Of a DNA stretch of 23,724 nt, positions 1-10,500 are shown one piece after another (position 1 is the first letter of the stretch; the number at the start of each line of letters is the position of its first letter). Below the pieces are notes generated by a model. The model saw nothing but the letters and a program-made list of their open reading frames with translations, searched no databases and had not been told where the DNA came from. The DNA lies in assembly GCA_003568945.1 (NCBI GenBank), contig BDIP01000111.1:7501-31224 (forward strand). The letters run 5' to 3'. This stretch comes from Kipferlia bialata. Lineage: Eukaryota > Fornicata. Both the position numbers and the translations under genes were made by a program.

Positions 1-170
1 ACCCTGCTGTGTTGTTGAGTGCACTGGCCAAGCAGACAGACGCACTGTTGTTACATAAGTATGTACACAAACACATATATATATATATAGTGCTCATATA
101 CATACATATACACATCCACCCTGCTGTATTATTCAGTGCACTGGCCAAGCAGACAGACGCTTTACTGTGA
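1..170 (+). repeat. Two copies of a gene A exon edge (ALAKQTDALL)
   Basis: Positions about 3-50 and 119-168 both read PAVL-x-SALAKQTDALL in one frame, separated by an AT-rich spacer. I cannot tell which copy is spliced, or the exact exon ends, because the 5' part of the gene is outside the window. Confidence 0.6.
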
Positions 171-837
171 TTGTCATCATTATGGTGTACATTTCAATAA
201 CGGACTCATCATGACTCTTAATCTTGGGCTGTTGTTGAAGTCAATCTACATTATGAATCTCGTTCCTAATCCTGCAGGTGAATCAACCTAGATTTGTTGT
301 TGAATACTCATTACTATATGTATAAACACACTTTCCTCACCCCCCAGGAACGGTCTCATCATGGCCACAGCAAGAGCCACAATCACAAAGTCAGAGGTGT
401 GGAAGGGATTTTGTGTTATGAACTGATCTGAAATTGTACTCTGCTTCCTCACTCCCAGAATGACCTCCTTGCCTTTGAGCACATCACTGAGATATGTATA
501 TGCTACATGTATTACATAGTATTACTATAGTATGTATAGTACTCTGTGTCATTGTCTATCTACCTCACTCTTAGGACGCACTGCTTGCCTTTGAGCACAC
601 TGCTAGTCTGTTGACTAGTCTCATGGACGCTCAGGTGGATTGCATACATTACATAACATACCTACTATTCATATGTAGTATTATACACTAGTGGTCCCAT
701 GGACGCGCAGGTATCGAAAGGCCCTTGTTGTGTCACACTCTCCCCCCCCCCCCTTTCATGTCAGACCAAGGCCCTTGTCATGTGGGACGCACCCCTCAAC
801 CAGAAGACAGGGGCAACAGCATTCAACCAGGTAATAT

Positions 838-882
<45 letters not shown>

Positions 883-1819
883 CACTTCCTATAATAGTAA
901 CATACTCATGTTCTGTATCACCAGAAGACAGGGGCAACCGCATTCAATCAGGTATTAGTATGTGATTATCCTCATATATCAAGACATCAATATGATAATA
1001 TACACAATATTTCTTGCGTCCGTAGACATGCGCAAAGGCAATCAACTAGTATGTATAGCCCTGACCCCCAGCTCAAGTCTAGTCTTGTGACTGTTCCCGT
1101 GCGTGTTGTGTCAGGGCTACTGGGACACAGTCCAGAGGTATGTATGGATACATAGCCTTAATATGTACAGAATATAGCTAATACCGCTCCGATATACAGT
1201 ATCTAATTGTGATATAGATTTCATTGTACCTGTACATGGTTCTTATATTTGCCATGATACTCATTCATAGAACTCCCCTGCCCTCCTTGGTCTGTCCAAG
1301 TACCCGTGTCCCATGCAGGCCACAATCATGCCACTCATTGAGAGAGGTACATTGCGTATACTATATTTAATTTAGATGACTGTATATATATGTTTATATA
1401 AATGTCAATATATCTGCATAGCTCACCCCAGGCATGGGTGACCTTCTTCGGTCTGCTGCCGATCTGCTGGCAGGTCTCTTCCTCAACCCAGTGCAGGCCA
1501 ACAGACACAAGTTCCAGGTGTATACTACTATTATGTAAACGCTCTCTCTCTCTATATATATATATACACTTAAGGTGTTCCTATGTTTCTTCCTCAACCC
1601 GGTAGAGGCTAATAGGCACAAGTTCCAGGTGAATCACATACTCTCTCTCTCTCTCAATATATGTATATGATACAAACTAACTCCAGTCCCTTGCAAGTCA
1701 CTCCTGAACCCACTATCTCTTTATATATTTACGTATACCAACATACTGTATTTCTTTCACTCCACTCATACTAGTCCCTAGCCCGTATCACTCTTAACGT
1801 ATCACCCTTGAGCCCACCC

Positions 1820-1855
<36 letters not shown>

Positions 1856-2422
1856 CCGCTCTCTCTCTCCCCTCTCTCTGACTCTGTATCAATGTATGTA
1901 AACATACTAACTACAGTCCCTGGCCCGCATCACCCTGGACCTTGAGCCCACCCTCTCTCTCTCCCTCTCTCTGTCTCTCTCTCTCAATATATATATATTA
2001 TAGTGTATCTAACACCAGTCCCTGGCCCGTATCACTCTGGACCTTGAGCCCACCCTGGTAGGATCAGTCTTTGTGGCATGCAAAGTGGGGCTCAGAGACG
2101 TGGGGGCAACCTTGATGCGGGTATGCATGTATATGTATACATATATTTATATACATATGTGTGCACACTCCACTTGATATACCTCTGCGATTCCCGTGGT
2201 AGCAAAGTCTGTCATTCTCTCTTTCTCTCCGTCTCTCTATCCATATTCGTAAGCCACTTAACCTAGGTGGTATCTGCCCTCCCTTTCATCATAGATTCTG
2301 TCAAGGCGCTGTCACTATGTATATATACACAATTGTCGTCTTTCTATATAATTATACATTTTTACATATACGTATCTTACTCCAGGTCGTATCTGCCCTC
2401 CCCTTCATCGACTCTGCCAAGG

Positions 2423-2464
<42 letters not shown>

Positions 2465-5400
2465 GAATATATATATACATACCTTATTCTAGGTCGTATC
2501 TGCCCTCCCCTTCATTGACTCTGCCAAGGCCCTGTCCCTGGCACCCAAGTCGAGGCTGCAGAGCTACAGTGACCCAAAGGTAGAGTTTATGCACATTTAT
2601 ACACATTAATACGTATCCATATAGTGTCACTGTCTATGTGTGTGTAGATCCAAGTCATGGCTGCAGAGCTACAGTGACCCTTAGGTACACATGCATAGGT
2701 GGTATTGATTGAATGTGTATGTATTAGTATTACACATATATACAATTTTTATGTATATCGTGTCTGTGTAAACTCACCCAGCACCCCTTCCCCGTCCTGG
2801 GTAGATACGGCAACTACCTCATACCCGCAATGGTGGGGCTCATATTCGACACGGGTAAGTATAGTATAGTATATATACATAGTGTAATATATGTATATAT
2901 ACTGAATGTAGTATATATATTGTATTCGTGTACAGCCAAGTGGGATTGATATTCGACACAGGTGAGTTCATACATACACAGTGTTCATTCATGTAAACAC
3001 CCACTCCTTCTTACGCGATAGATGACGAGTGCGATGTGATCCAGGACCAGTTGAGTGATGGGGTGGTCAGAACACTGGCCAGATACCTCAGACACCCAGA
3101 GCCAAAGTAAGTGTGCTACAGTTACTCCGCTACTCACATTACATTTAGATATATTTGATTTACTCCTAGGGTCGCCACTTCCACCCAGACCATGCTGGCC
3201 GTGGCTATGCATTTAATATCTATTATATATATTCACACTGTGTATACGATATACTCATATATAGGGTAGCCTCCTCCATCCAGACCATGCTGGCCGAGGT
3301 TTTACATATAGATACTCTACTATATATATATATATATATATATATTAAATATAGATAGTACTAACTCATAGGGTATCATCATTGCCAGTGTCTCTTTATA
3401 TTCAATACTTCAATACGAACTTCTAGGGTAGCATCCTCCATCCAGACCATGCTGACCGAGGTTATACATATATATAGTAGAGTACTCTACTATATATATA
3501 CATAGGGTACATATACATATATATAGACATATATATAGACATAGGATACATATACGACTCATATACAGGGTAGCCACCTCCATCCAGACCATGCTGACCG
3601 AGGTGTTTGATGTAGCTACTAAACATATAGTATATATATGTATATATATATGTGGATATCTATAGTAATCCAGTCTAACCCTCAGGGTAGCATCCTCCAT
3701 CGAGACCATGCTGACCGAGGTGTTTGATAGTGACCAGCACTGCCTCTCTGCCTTCTCAACCTCTCTCTCCCCCACCACCCTGAGTGAGTACGTGCATGAG
3801 CTGCCAGGGCACACGGTGGCAGGGGCCATTCACTTTAGGTACATTCATTAGTATTCATTATAGACAGTAGTATATATATATATATACTTCAATGTTTCCA
3901 CGAACTGCCAGGGCACACGGTGGCANNNNNNNNNNNNNNNNNNNNNNNNNNNNNNNNNNNNNNNNNNNNNNNNNNNNNNNNNNNNNNNNNNNNNNNNNNN
4001 NNNNNNNNNNNNNNNNNNNNNNNNNNNNNNNNNNNNNNNNTACTTTGGTATGTGCATGAACTGCCAGGGCACACGGTGGCAGGCGCAATACATTTTAGGT
4101 AAAATATATATATACTATACGATATACTATATACTATATTCAATATTCAATATAAATAGTGGTATATATATTCTATAGTATGTCCATGAACTGCCAGGGC
4201 ACACGGTGGCAGGGGCCATACACTTTAGGTATATATATATATACTATACTGTATACTATATACTCTATTCAATGTAGATATTAGTATATTTATACTAAAA
4301 TGTGTCCATGAGCTGCCAGGGCACACGGTGGCTGGCGCTATACACTTTAGGTTCGTCATATATATATCATATATATACACATATCATATATATACACACT
4401 TTAGGTACCTTGTTGATATCTCTTCTAAACATTCTCTAGTTATATTTGATACTATAGGCAAGAGGTATCATTTTGTTTTCTTAATCTCCATCTTTCCTTA
4501 GCTGTGAACTCGACACACCTCTCTCTCTCAATGTGTCTCTCTGTCTTGCCCTCTCTCTCCCTCCATGTCTTATCTCAGCTGTGAACCCGAGACCCCAGTC
4601 TGTCAAGCTGAGCTCAGCCAGGGACTACTATCCCTCGCAAGGTATATAGTATATAATTTGCATTTGTACCTAGTATTTATATAGTACTACCAAGGAATTA
4701 TTGTCTCTATCAGCTGAGCTCAGGGACTTCTATCTCTTGCAAGGTAGAGTATTCTAGTGTTAATCTACATGATGTGTATAGTACTATATATGAGTATCAT
4801 TTAGGTTTTGTGGGTATTTACTGCTTAGTACATAACTAATCTGATGGGAATATGTGTTGATTGATATATTATTGTGAGATTATTATTACTATTATTCCTC
4901 TTTCTACTCTCATGGATCTAATACCTAGATACGTAGAGCGCTGCCGCTTCTCCGGCACTGATACCCACCAGCGCATAGTGGAACTGGCCAGGCTGCTGCC
5001 ACCCTTTGTGGAGAGGTGCTCTCTGCCTGGGCCAGGTATGCATACATACTTGTGTATATACTATAGAGATAATATGTATTAGAATATGTGTGTGTGTGTA
5101 TATACGTATATACCCTTTGTGGAGAGGTGCTCCCTGCCGGGATACTGGGCCAGGGATACTATTGTTTGTCTTCGTCTTGACACTAAATATCAGGATACAT
5201 AGGTTACTCCACACATGTACAATGTATCTAACACCAGGCACCAAGTCCATCACCAATGCCCAACCATCCTCACTCAGGTGGCACATACTGGCACTATATG
5301 AGGTATGCCATATTAGTATCATCCCATAGTATATATATAGCATGTATACTCTATATGTGTAACAGAGGCATTATTGAATATGCATTGGTGGTACTATATG

Positions 5401-6598
5401 AGGTATGACAGAATGTAATCTTGGAACACACATGGATATTAGTACCACTATGTTTATGAGCCAGTATATCCATATATATGTCAACTTACTGACTCCCAGG
5501 CCATCAGGCAGCGTGCCATCTCGCTCAACATGCACATCGCCACAGACCACAGGAGGTATGGGATGTATGTACAAGATACCGTCCTAGAATAATGTATACA
5601 TGGAGAGTGTATCTACATATACCATACCACAGACAAGCATTCTTTTAACTTACCACAGAGAGTCCTGTTGGAACACCATTTTAGACCTGCAGGGTAACAT
5701 ATACGCACTCCACTCGAGAGCTGCCGCAGAGTTGCCAGGTACTGGGGTTCTCTGTCTCTCTTTCTCTTTACTTATTAACATATTTACTCTATTCCATATA
5801 TATATATATGTGGAGGAGGTAACATACCTCTCTGCAGCTACATGTTTAAATGTACACATTCTAATTCTTAACATAGGTGCTGCCGCTGTCCTTAGACTCA
5901 TGAGGCGCCAGATGCTGACAGCCTATGTCAAGATGGGCACGGAGGAGGGGGAGGACGAGAGATTAGGTGTGTATATTTACTATATATATGTATACATGTA
6001 TATGTATATGCATATGTCAAGATGGGGACGGAGGAAGGAGAAGACGAGAGATTAGGTACATATTCTGTACATAAGTGAATATGTGTAGAAAATACATGAT
6101 GACTTGAGACTGAGACCGACGTGTATGAGTATGGAATCGATCTCGTTCTGGCCTTGGTTCTTATGATAGGTCTCCTTGACGACTGGGTTAATTTGATGAG
6201 TATACGTATAATCCTGTTGTAATCCTCTGACTCATATCAGGTCTCCTCGACGAGTGGCCTGAGGTTGTGCCCGATGTCTCAGATGAAGAAGATGCACAGT
6301 TGGAGCCGTCTAGTGAGAGTGATGCTCCATACAGTGCAGGGGAAGTGTTACTACACGAAGAGGGAGAGGGAGAGAGAGAGACTACTGGTAGTGAGGCACC
6401 ATCAACACCAACACCTGCACCTCTCTCATCAGCCTCTGAGGGAGAGGGAGAGGGTGTGACCGAGGCTACCCCTCTGATATCAGAGGACCACACACCCGTC
6501 CCCCCCTCCCCCCATGTGTCTACTCCTCTGTCCTGCATAGAGGGGACTAGGGAGAGAGACCTGGCAGAGGCAACCCAGTTACTCAGGTGTACAAATAT

Positions 6599-6635
<37 letters not shown>

Positions 6636-6810
6636 GTATTCATAGGGGGTACAAGGGAGAGAGACCTGGCAGAGGCTACACAACTATTGAGGAATACAAA
6701 TCATATTATATACATATGTATATATGTATATATATAGAGAGAGAGGGAGATGTATTTATAGAGGGACCTGGCAGGGGCTACGCAGTTACTCAGGTATACA
6801 ATTCATATTT

Positions 6811-6844
<34 letters not shown>

Positions 6845-7178
6845 TGTATTTTTGGAGTGGACTGGGGAGAGGGACCTGGCAGAGGCGACGCAGCTACACA
6901 GGTATAGACTAGAGAACAATATTTACTCGTGAATCTGTAAACATACATGTTTGTATATTTGTTTCTGTTTGGTTGTTTGTAACCCCCAGGAACACCCATG
7001 CCCATTTGCATTGTATCATCATTATACATATACACATATACATATGCCTCTCTTATAGACATTGCAAGTGGATATGGCCTACTGTCTAACATCCAGGAAC
7101 ACCCATGCCCATGTCCATTGCATCATCAACAAGGACACCTCGTCAATCAGAGGGGCAGACGAGACATTCTTGATCTAA
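1..7178 (+). CDS. Gene A, 3' part: unrecognised helical protein with acidic Ser-rich C-terminal segment
   Basis: This is a multi-exon gene whose 5' end lies before the window. My exon chain is 348-396, 575-634, 765-830, 1072-1137, 1271-1346, 1432-1517, 2019-2120, 2493-2579, 2782-2854, 3022-3106, 3686-3838, 4579-4641, 4929-5035, 5238-5302, 5500-5555, 5659-5693, 5877-5966, 6241-6586 and 7097-7178, ending at TAA (7176-7178). All junctions have AG and GT flanks, and phases match throughout. From 575 to the stop this gives 565 residues. The first two thirds are Leu/Ala-rich and look helical (for example LLRSAADLLAGLFLNP, IVELARLLPPFVERC), as in a HEAT/ARM-like solenoid, but I recognise no family. 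Exon 6241-6586 encodes an acidic, Ser/Thr/Pro-rich stretch with Glu-Gly runs, probably disordered. The last exon has THAHVHCIINK. The exon chain is well supported; the function is unknown. Exons upstream of 348 are uncertain. Confidence 0.7.
195..634 (+). repeat. Echo copies of the NGLIM and LLAFEH exon starts
   Basis: The start of exon 348-396 (NGLIM...) is preceded by a shorter copy at about 195-215. Exon 575-634 (DALLAFEHTASLLTSLMDAQ) is preceded by a copy at 459-491 that reads NDLLAFEHITE behind its own CAG. The end of the same exon (MDAQ then GT) recurs at about 691-710. Each copy carries the splice site next to the duplicated edge. Confidence 0.65.
765..1050 (+). repeat. Three copies of the QKTGATAFNQ exon end
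   Basis: Exon 765-830 ends in KTGATAFNQ before GT. A second copy at 925-951 is 27 nt, flanked by AG and GT, and in frame with two synonymous changes. A third, decayed copy lies at about 1024-1049. The spacer after the first copy is an almost pure TA repeat (838-880). Confidence 0.75.
1475..1628 (+). repeat. Two copies of the FLNPVQANRHKFQ exon end
   Basis: The last 39 nt of exon 1432-1517 recur at 1590-1628 before GT. The copy reads FLNPVEANRHKFQ, with five synonymous changes and one Gln-to-Glu change. The spacer contains short (TC)n and (TA)n tracts. Confidence 0.75.
1687..2058 (+). repeat. Four copies of the SLARITLDLEPTL exon start
   Basis: The start of exon 2019-2120 is preceded by copies at about 1687-1715, 1775-1820 and 1917-1956, each after an AG. 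The third differs only synonymously over the shared codons. The second and third run from the Pro-Thr-Leu codons straight into long (CT)n tracts (1816-1868 and 1952-1985). Confidence 0.75.
2267..2685 (+). repeat. Three copies of the VVSALPFIDSAKAL exon start, plus one exon-end copy
   Basis: Exon 2493-2579 is preceded by copies starting at 2267 and 2386. The 2386 copy differs by four synonymous changes and no replacements, then grades from the Ala-Lys-Ala-Leu codons into (CT)n and (TA)n at about 2423-2464. The exon end (LQSYSDPK) recurs at about 2649-2684. A short copy of the next exon's end (IFDT) lies at 2939-2961. Confidence 0.75.
3170..3719 (+). repeat. Array of VASSIQTMLxE exon starts, five good copies
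   Basis: The start of exon 3686-3838 is preceded by copies at 3170-3203, 3265-3298, 3427-3460 and 3569-3602, each with a preceding AG and most followed by GAG then GT. A doubtful remnant lies near 3370. The copies are 34 nt long, so they cannot be chained in frame as cassettes. They differ at a few replacement sites (Ala/Thr, Ser/Thr, Gln/Glu). Spacers are (TA)n-rich. Confidence 0.8.
3785..4404 (+). repeat. Array of YVHELPGHTVAGAIHFR exon ends, up to six copies
   Basis: The end of exon 3686-3838 recurs at about 3899-3925 (cut by the gap), 4049-4098, 4177-4228 and 4303-4350. The final 11 nt recur again near 4394-4404. All end at TTTAG before GT. The three full echoes differ from the exon by about 6, 4 and 5 synonymous changes and by 0, 0 and 1 replacements. 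Spacers share a tatacta...ttcaat core, so the repeat unit includes intron sequence. Confidence 0.85.
3926..4040. other. Assembly gap of 115 Ns
   Basis: An unresolved run of N lies inside the tandem array of exon-end copies. Its real length and the number of repeat copies there cannot be known from this sequence. Confidence 0.99.
4501..5403 (+). repeat. Echo copies around the SCEPETP, PPFVERC and LALYE exons
   Basis: A partial copy of the start of exon 4579-4641 lies at about 4501-4518, and a 30-nt copy of its end at 4714-4743 (AG before, GT after). The end of exon 4929-5035 (PPFVERCSLPGP) recurs at about 5110-5152 with a short insertion. The end of exon 5238-5302 (LALYE) recurs at about 5379-5402. 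The region also holds ordinary AT-rich intron sequence. Confidence 0.65.
5715..6260 (+). repeat. Echo copies around the KMGTEEGEDERL and LLDEW exons
   Basis: The end of exon 5877-5966 recurs at 6017-6055 before GT, with four synonymous changes and no replacement. The start of exon 6241-6586 (GLLDEW) is preceded by a decayed copy at about 6170-6192. A weak copy of the AAAVL exon start may lie near 5721-5741. Confidence 0.65.
6541..6901 (+). repeat. Array of RDLAEATQLLR exon ends, four copies
   Basis: The end of exon 6241-6586 recurs at about 6649-6691, 6759-6793 and 6853-6901. The 6691 copy has GA instead of GT after the exon edge, so it has lost its donor; the others keep GT. Each spacer ends in (TA)n followed by (GA)n just before the copy. 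These are the main (GA)n tracts on the coding strand in the window. Confidence 0.75.
6988..7130 (+). repeat. Two copies of the NTHAHVHCII terminal-exon start
   Basis: The start of the last exon (7097) is preceded by a copy at about 6989-7021 behind CCCCCAG. The upstream copy soon runs into AT-rich intron sequence and lacks the rest of the exon. Confidence 0.7.
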
Positions 7179-7582
7179 AGGGTAGATATCCTAGTCCTGA
7201 TAGAGATCAGAGAGATCTAGCTCCTGTATGGAGTTGCCGGCGTCCTGGTTGTAAGTCCATGCCCGAGCACAACAAGTTGTGAATACGTATACTTGGAGTT
7301 TCACTGTGTGTTATGTGTATTGTTACATTAGTATTGCTTTCAATAGAATAGAAACTCCTCGTATAACAATCGTGGTACATGTATTCACAGTGGAAGATTC
7401 CTGTATCGTCGGATCAAGCTCACAATTTACCATACATGTATAGTAGGCCCTCTATTCAGAACGTTGTCAGCTCTCCCTCAATACTAGAACCAACATGGCG
7501 AGCATATACTCATATCCGGCACTACGTTTCTGCTCTCTGCACCACTATTGTCTCAATGCCTTGATGTGTGTAGTACCTATAT
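7179..7582. other. Convergent intergenic region between genes A and C
   Basis: This 404-bp stretch separates the stops of two convergent genes. It has less simple repeat than the introns. Open frames here (for example 7379-7564 on +) lack splice-phase or composition support. I see no RNA gene or clear polyadenylation motif. Confidence 0.6.
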
Positions 7583-10500
7583 CTACCACCACCCACCCCC
7601 ACTCCCCCCCTTGCTGAATATGCCGCTGAAGTCGAGGTCAGACACGCCTCCCCCTGGGGTAAGAGGCATGTACAAAGATTGGACATTGCATATATATATA
7701 GTATACAGTGGTATACCTTGTGTAGTACCATCGGTGAGAGACCTATAACGAATGATCATTGAATACAAATACAAGCATACTTGCAATACCTTGTGTTGTG
7801 CTGGGAGTCACTCACCCATATGAAATCGTATGTATGTATATATATATATGATTGTAAGTGCAATACACTATCCCACCTTGTGTTGTGCTGGGTGTGCTGG
7901 ATCACTCATCTCCATATACTGGTATGATTATAAGTATGTGAATATACTGTACTGCCCCACCATGTGCTGTGCTGGGAGTGCTTGTCCGTGATGACACGGA
8001 GGGTGTGGCCTCAGGCCTCGGTCTCTCCCTCTCCCTCTCCCTCTCCCTCGGTGTCTCGTCTCTCCGTGTCTGGGTGGGTGTCCGTCTCCTAGTTGTGGTT
8101 GGGGTACGGGTCTGGGTTAGAGAGAAATCCAATTAGTATACACATATAGAAAGTAAATAGGCTTACATGAAACTCTGAGGTAGGAAGTTTGTGGATTCCA
8201 CATTGCGGAAATTACAACTACCCTATACATATATCAGGACGATATATATATGTTCTCCTGATAAACATAAATACATACTCTCCACTGGAGAGTCTCCAGA
8301 GCGAGTATATATTTACCTGCTGCTTTTGGGACAGTGCCTTCTCCACATATGCCACAATGCCAGAGTCAAAGAGAAGGGGGTTGAAGGCCTGACGGGTAAG
8401 ACCACCTTAGACTCCATACGACTGAAATAGACGATTCACTGTATGGATATCAGACACGTGTAAACTATTACATGTAAAGGTACCTGTATGTGCCTGACTG
8501 ACCCCAGACAGGACTCTGCCCTCAGCGCCTCTATCTCCCTCTCTGCCTGTATCTGGGTGTCACTCTCAGTGCCACTGTCTCTGGTGGCCATGTCAACGTC
8601 AACATCCACTGGTAGGAGGGCCTGTTGATGAGATAGGGATGCTCTTTAATAGTTACGATCGACATGAAACAATGTCAACGTCAATGTCTACGGGTATACA
8701 TAATACAGCGATGCGAGATTGGTATGTGTACCACTCTTGGAGTATAGAGTAGCTCTCTCCGATACCTCAGGTGGCAGCACCCTCCAGAGCATAGCTGTCT
8801 CGTATCTCTGGTTCACCATGCCTCCCTCCCCCTCTCCCTCCCCCTCTCCCTCTCCGGTTGTCAACAGCACATAGAAGTCCTTGAGAGCATTACCCCTGTG
8901 ATCAGTCAGAGAAGAGCCTGAGCTGAAGTACTCATTACAAGAACTAACTAAATACATCTTATCAACAGGACATAGAAGTCCTTGTGCATTGCCCCTAGGA
9001 CTATTAGATACAAGTGTTTCTTGTTGTATTCAATGACCACTGCTAACATAATATGTATCAAGACATAAAAGTCCATGAGGGTGTTGCCTCTGGGATGAGT
9101 GTCAATGTGGTAACCATACTATGGTTATCGGTATCGTTGGTAAATGGTACTGCCTTTCTTCCGGCGAAAATGAATGACAATGTTAGTACTACTCTTTCCA
9201 AACCTTGTGTTGACAGAGAGAACAAGAGCCAGTCTACACTGCTCGAGGGTGTGGAGAAGACGGTGGGCTGTTGTGAGTATATTGAATTAGAATATTATTG
9301 AAAGCGTTCTGCCTCAGCGGTCTAGTCAGTTACTGAATAGTGTGGTGACGAGTACATGTCACCTATGTTGCCTGGCTCCAGTGACCCAGTTGTCACTATG
9401 CAGGGTGGTCCAGACAGACACACGGGTGAGACAGTGTGTCTGTAATCAGACATCATATTACAGTACATAACTGTTAATGACTTGTCAGAAAATTTGTGGA
9501 CCAAGGCGTAGTGCATGCAAAGCAGTCATGTCCCATGGTGGGAGATATATATAAATATGGAAATATATATATGAATATGTATATAGATACATCGTATATA
9601 CATCATTCTACTACATATATATACCTAGGTGTAGTGAACAGTGCGTGTATGGCAGTCATGTCCCATGGGGGGGCAGGGGCACGGAGGGCAAGGTGGCCTA
9701 TGCTGGTGCCTGGAGTCAGTATCATTCGTGATAATCAGAACGTGTGTACAGCTATAGTACCTGGAAATAGGACACAATCATCAGAAAATCTGATTGTGAT
9801 ATATATGTGTACTTCACCTGCTATCACGTCCATCTGACCCAGTCTCAGATGGGACACGGAGCACACAGCGGCACCCTGGGGGGTTAGGGTATATATACTG
9901 GTATATACACTGGTATCGGTATAGATAGCCATGATAAATTCAACTGTCTCCTTGCCTTTCTCGTTGGAAGTCTGGTCCAGAGTGGCCCCAGAGAGGCACC
10001 TGGGGGAGCTGTGGGTTGTCCTGCAGTCATGATGAGACATAGCCACTATATCATCATATAGGGATATATACAGAGACACTGGAGTAGGAGAAGAGATTAC
10101 ATGAACGTGGAGGTTACGGCAGAACTTCAATAAGTGCGCTACACACTATACGAGCAACATACCGTGGCAAGAGCATACTGATGCGGCAGCAGGTGCACAG
10201 AGAGGCAGGGCAGCAGCATGTAGGACAAGGGGCACAGACACCTCTCTCTCCTCAGCAGATGCCCTAGGTAGTCTGAGAGACACCTTGCGTCTCTGGCCCC
10301 TGGATAGTACACTGCGTAGCCTAACTGTTAGCCAATCTTGTAGAAGCATTGAGGTATAGACAATCTACACCATACCTTCTGGCTAACGCCACACTTGTCA
10401 CAGACGCCACTTCAAAGGCGAGCCCTCTTGTGCTTGTCACACTTGTGACAAACGAGTTGATGGACTGGGACAGCTCCTCAACACCAACCCTCTAATTGTA

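Noticed and set aside
9053-9301. An 82-codon + strand open frame starting with ATG
   Set aside because: It overlaps two phase-consistent - strand exon regions of gene C and has no splice context of its own.
10376-10491. Cys/His-rich reading on the + strand opposite a gene C exon, suggestive of a zinc-binding motif
   Set aside because: The - strand frame fits the splice phases on both sides and is open throughout the exon. The + reading has no flanking exons.
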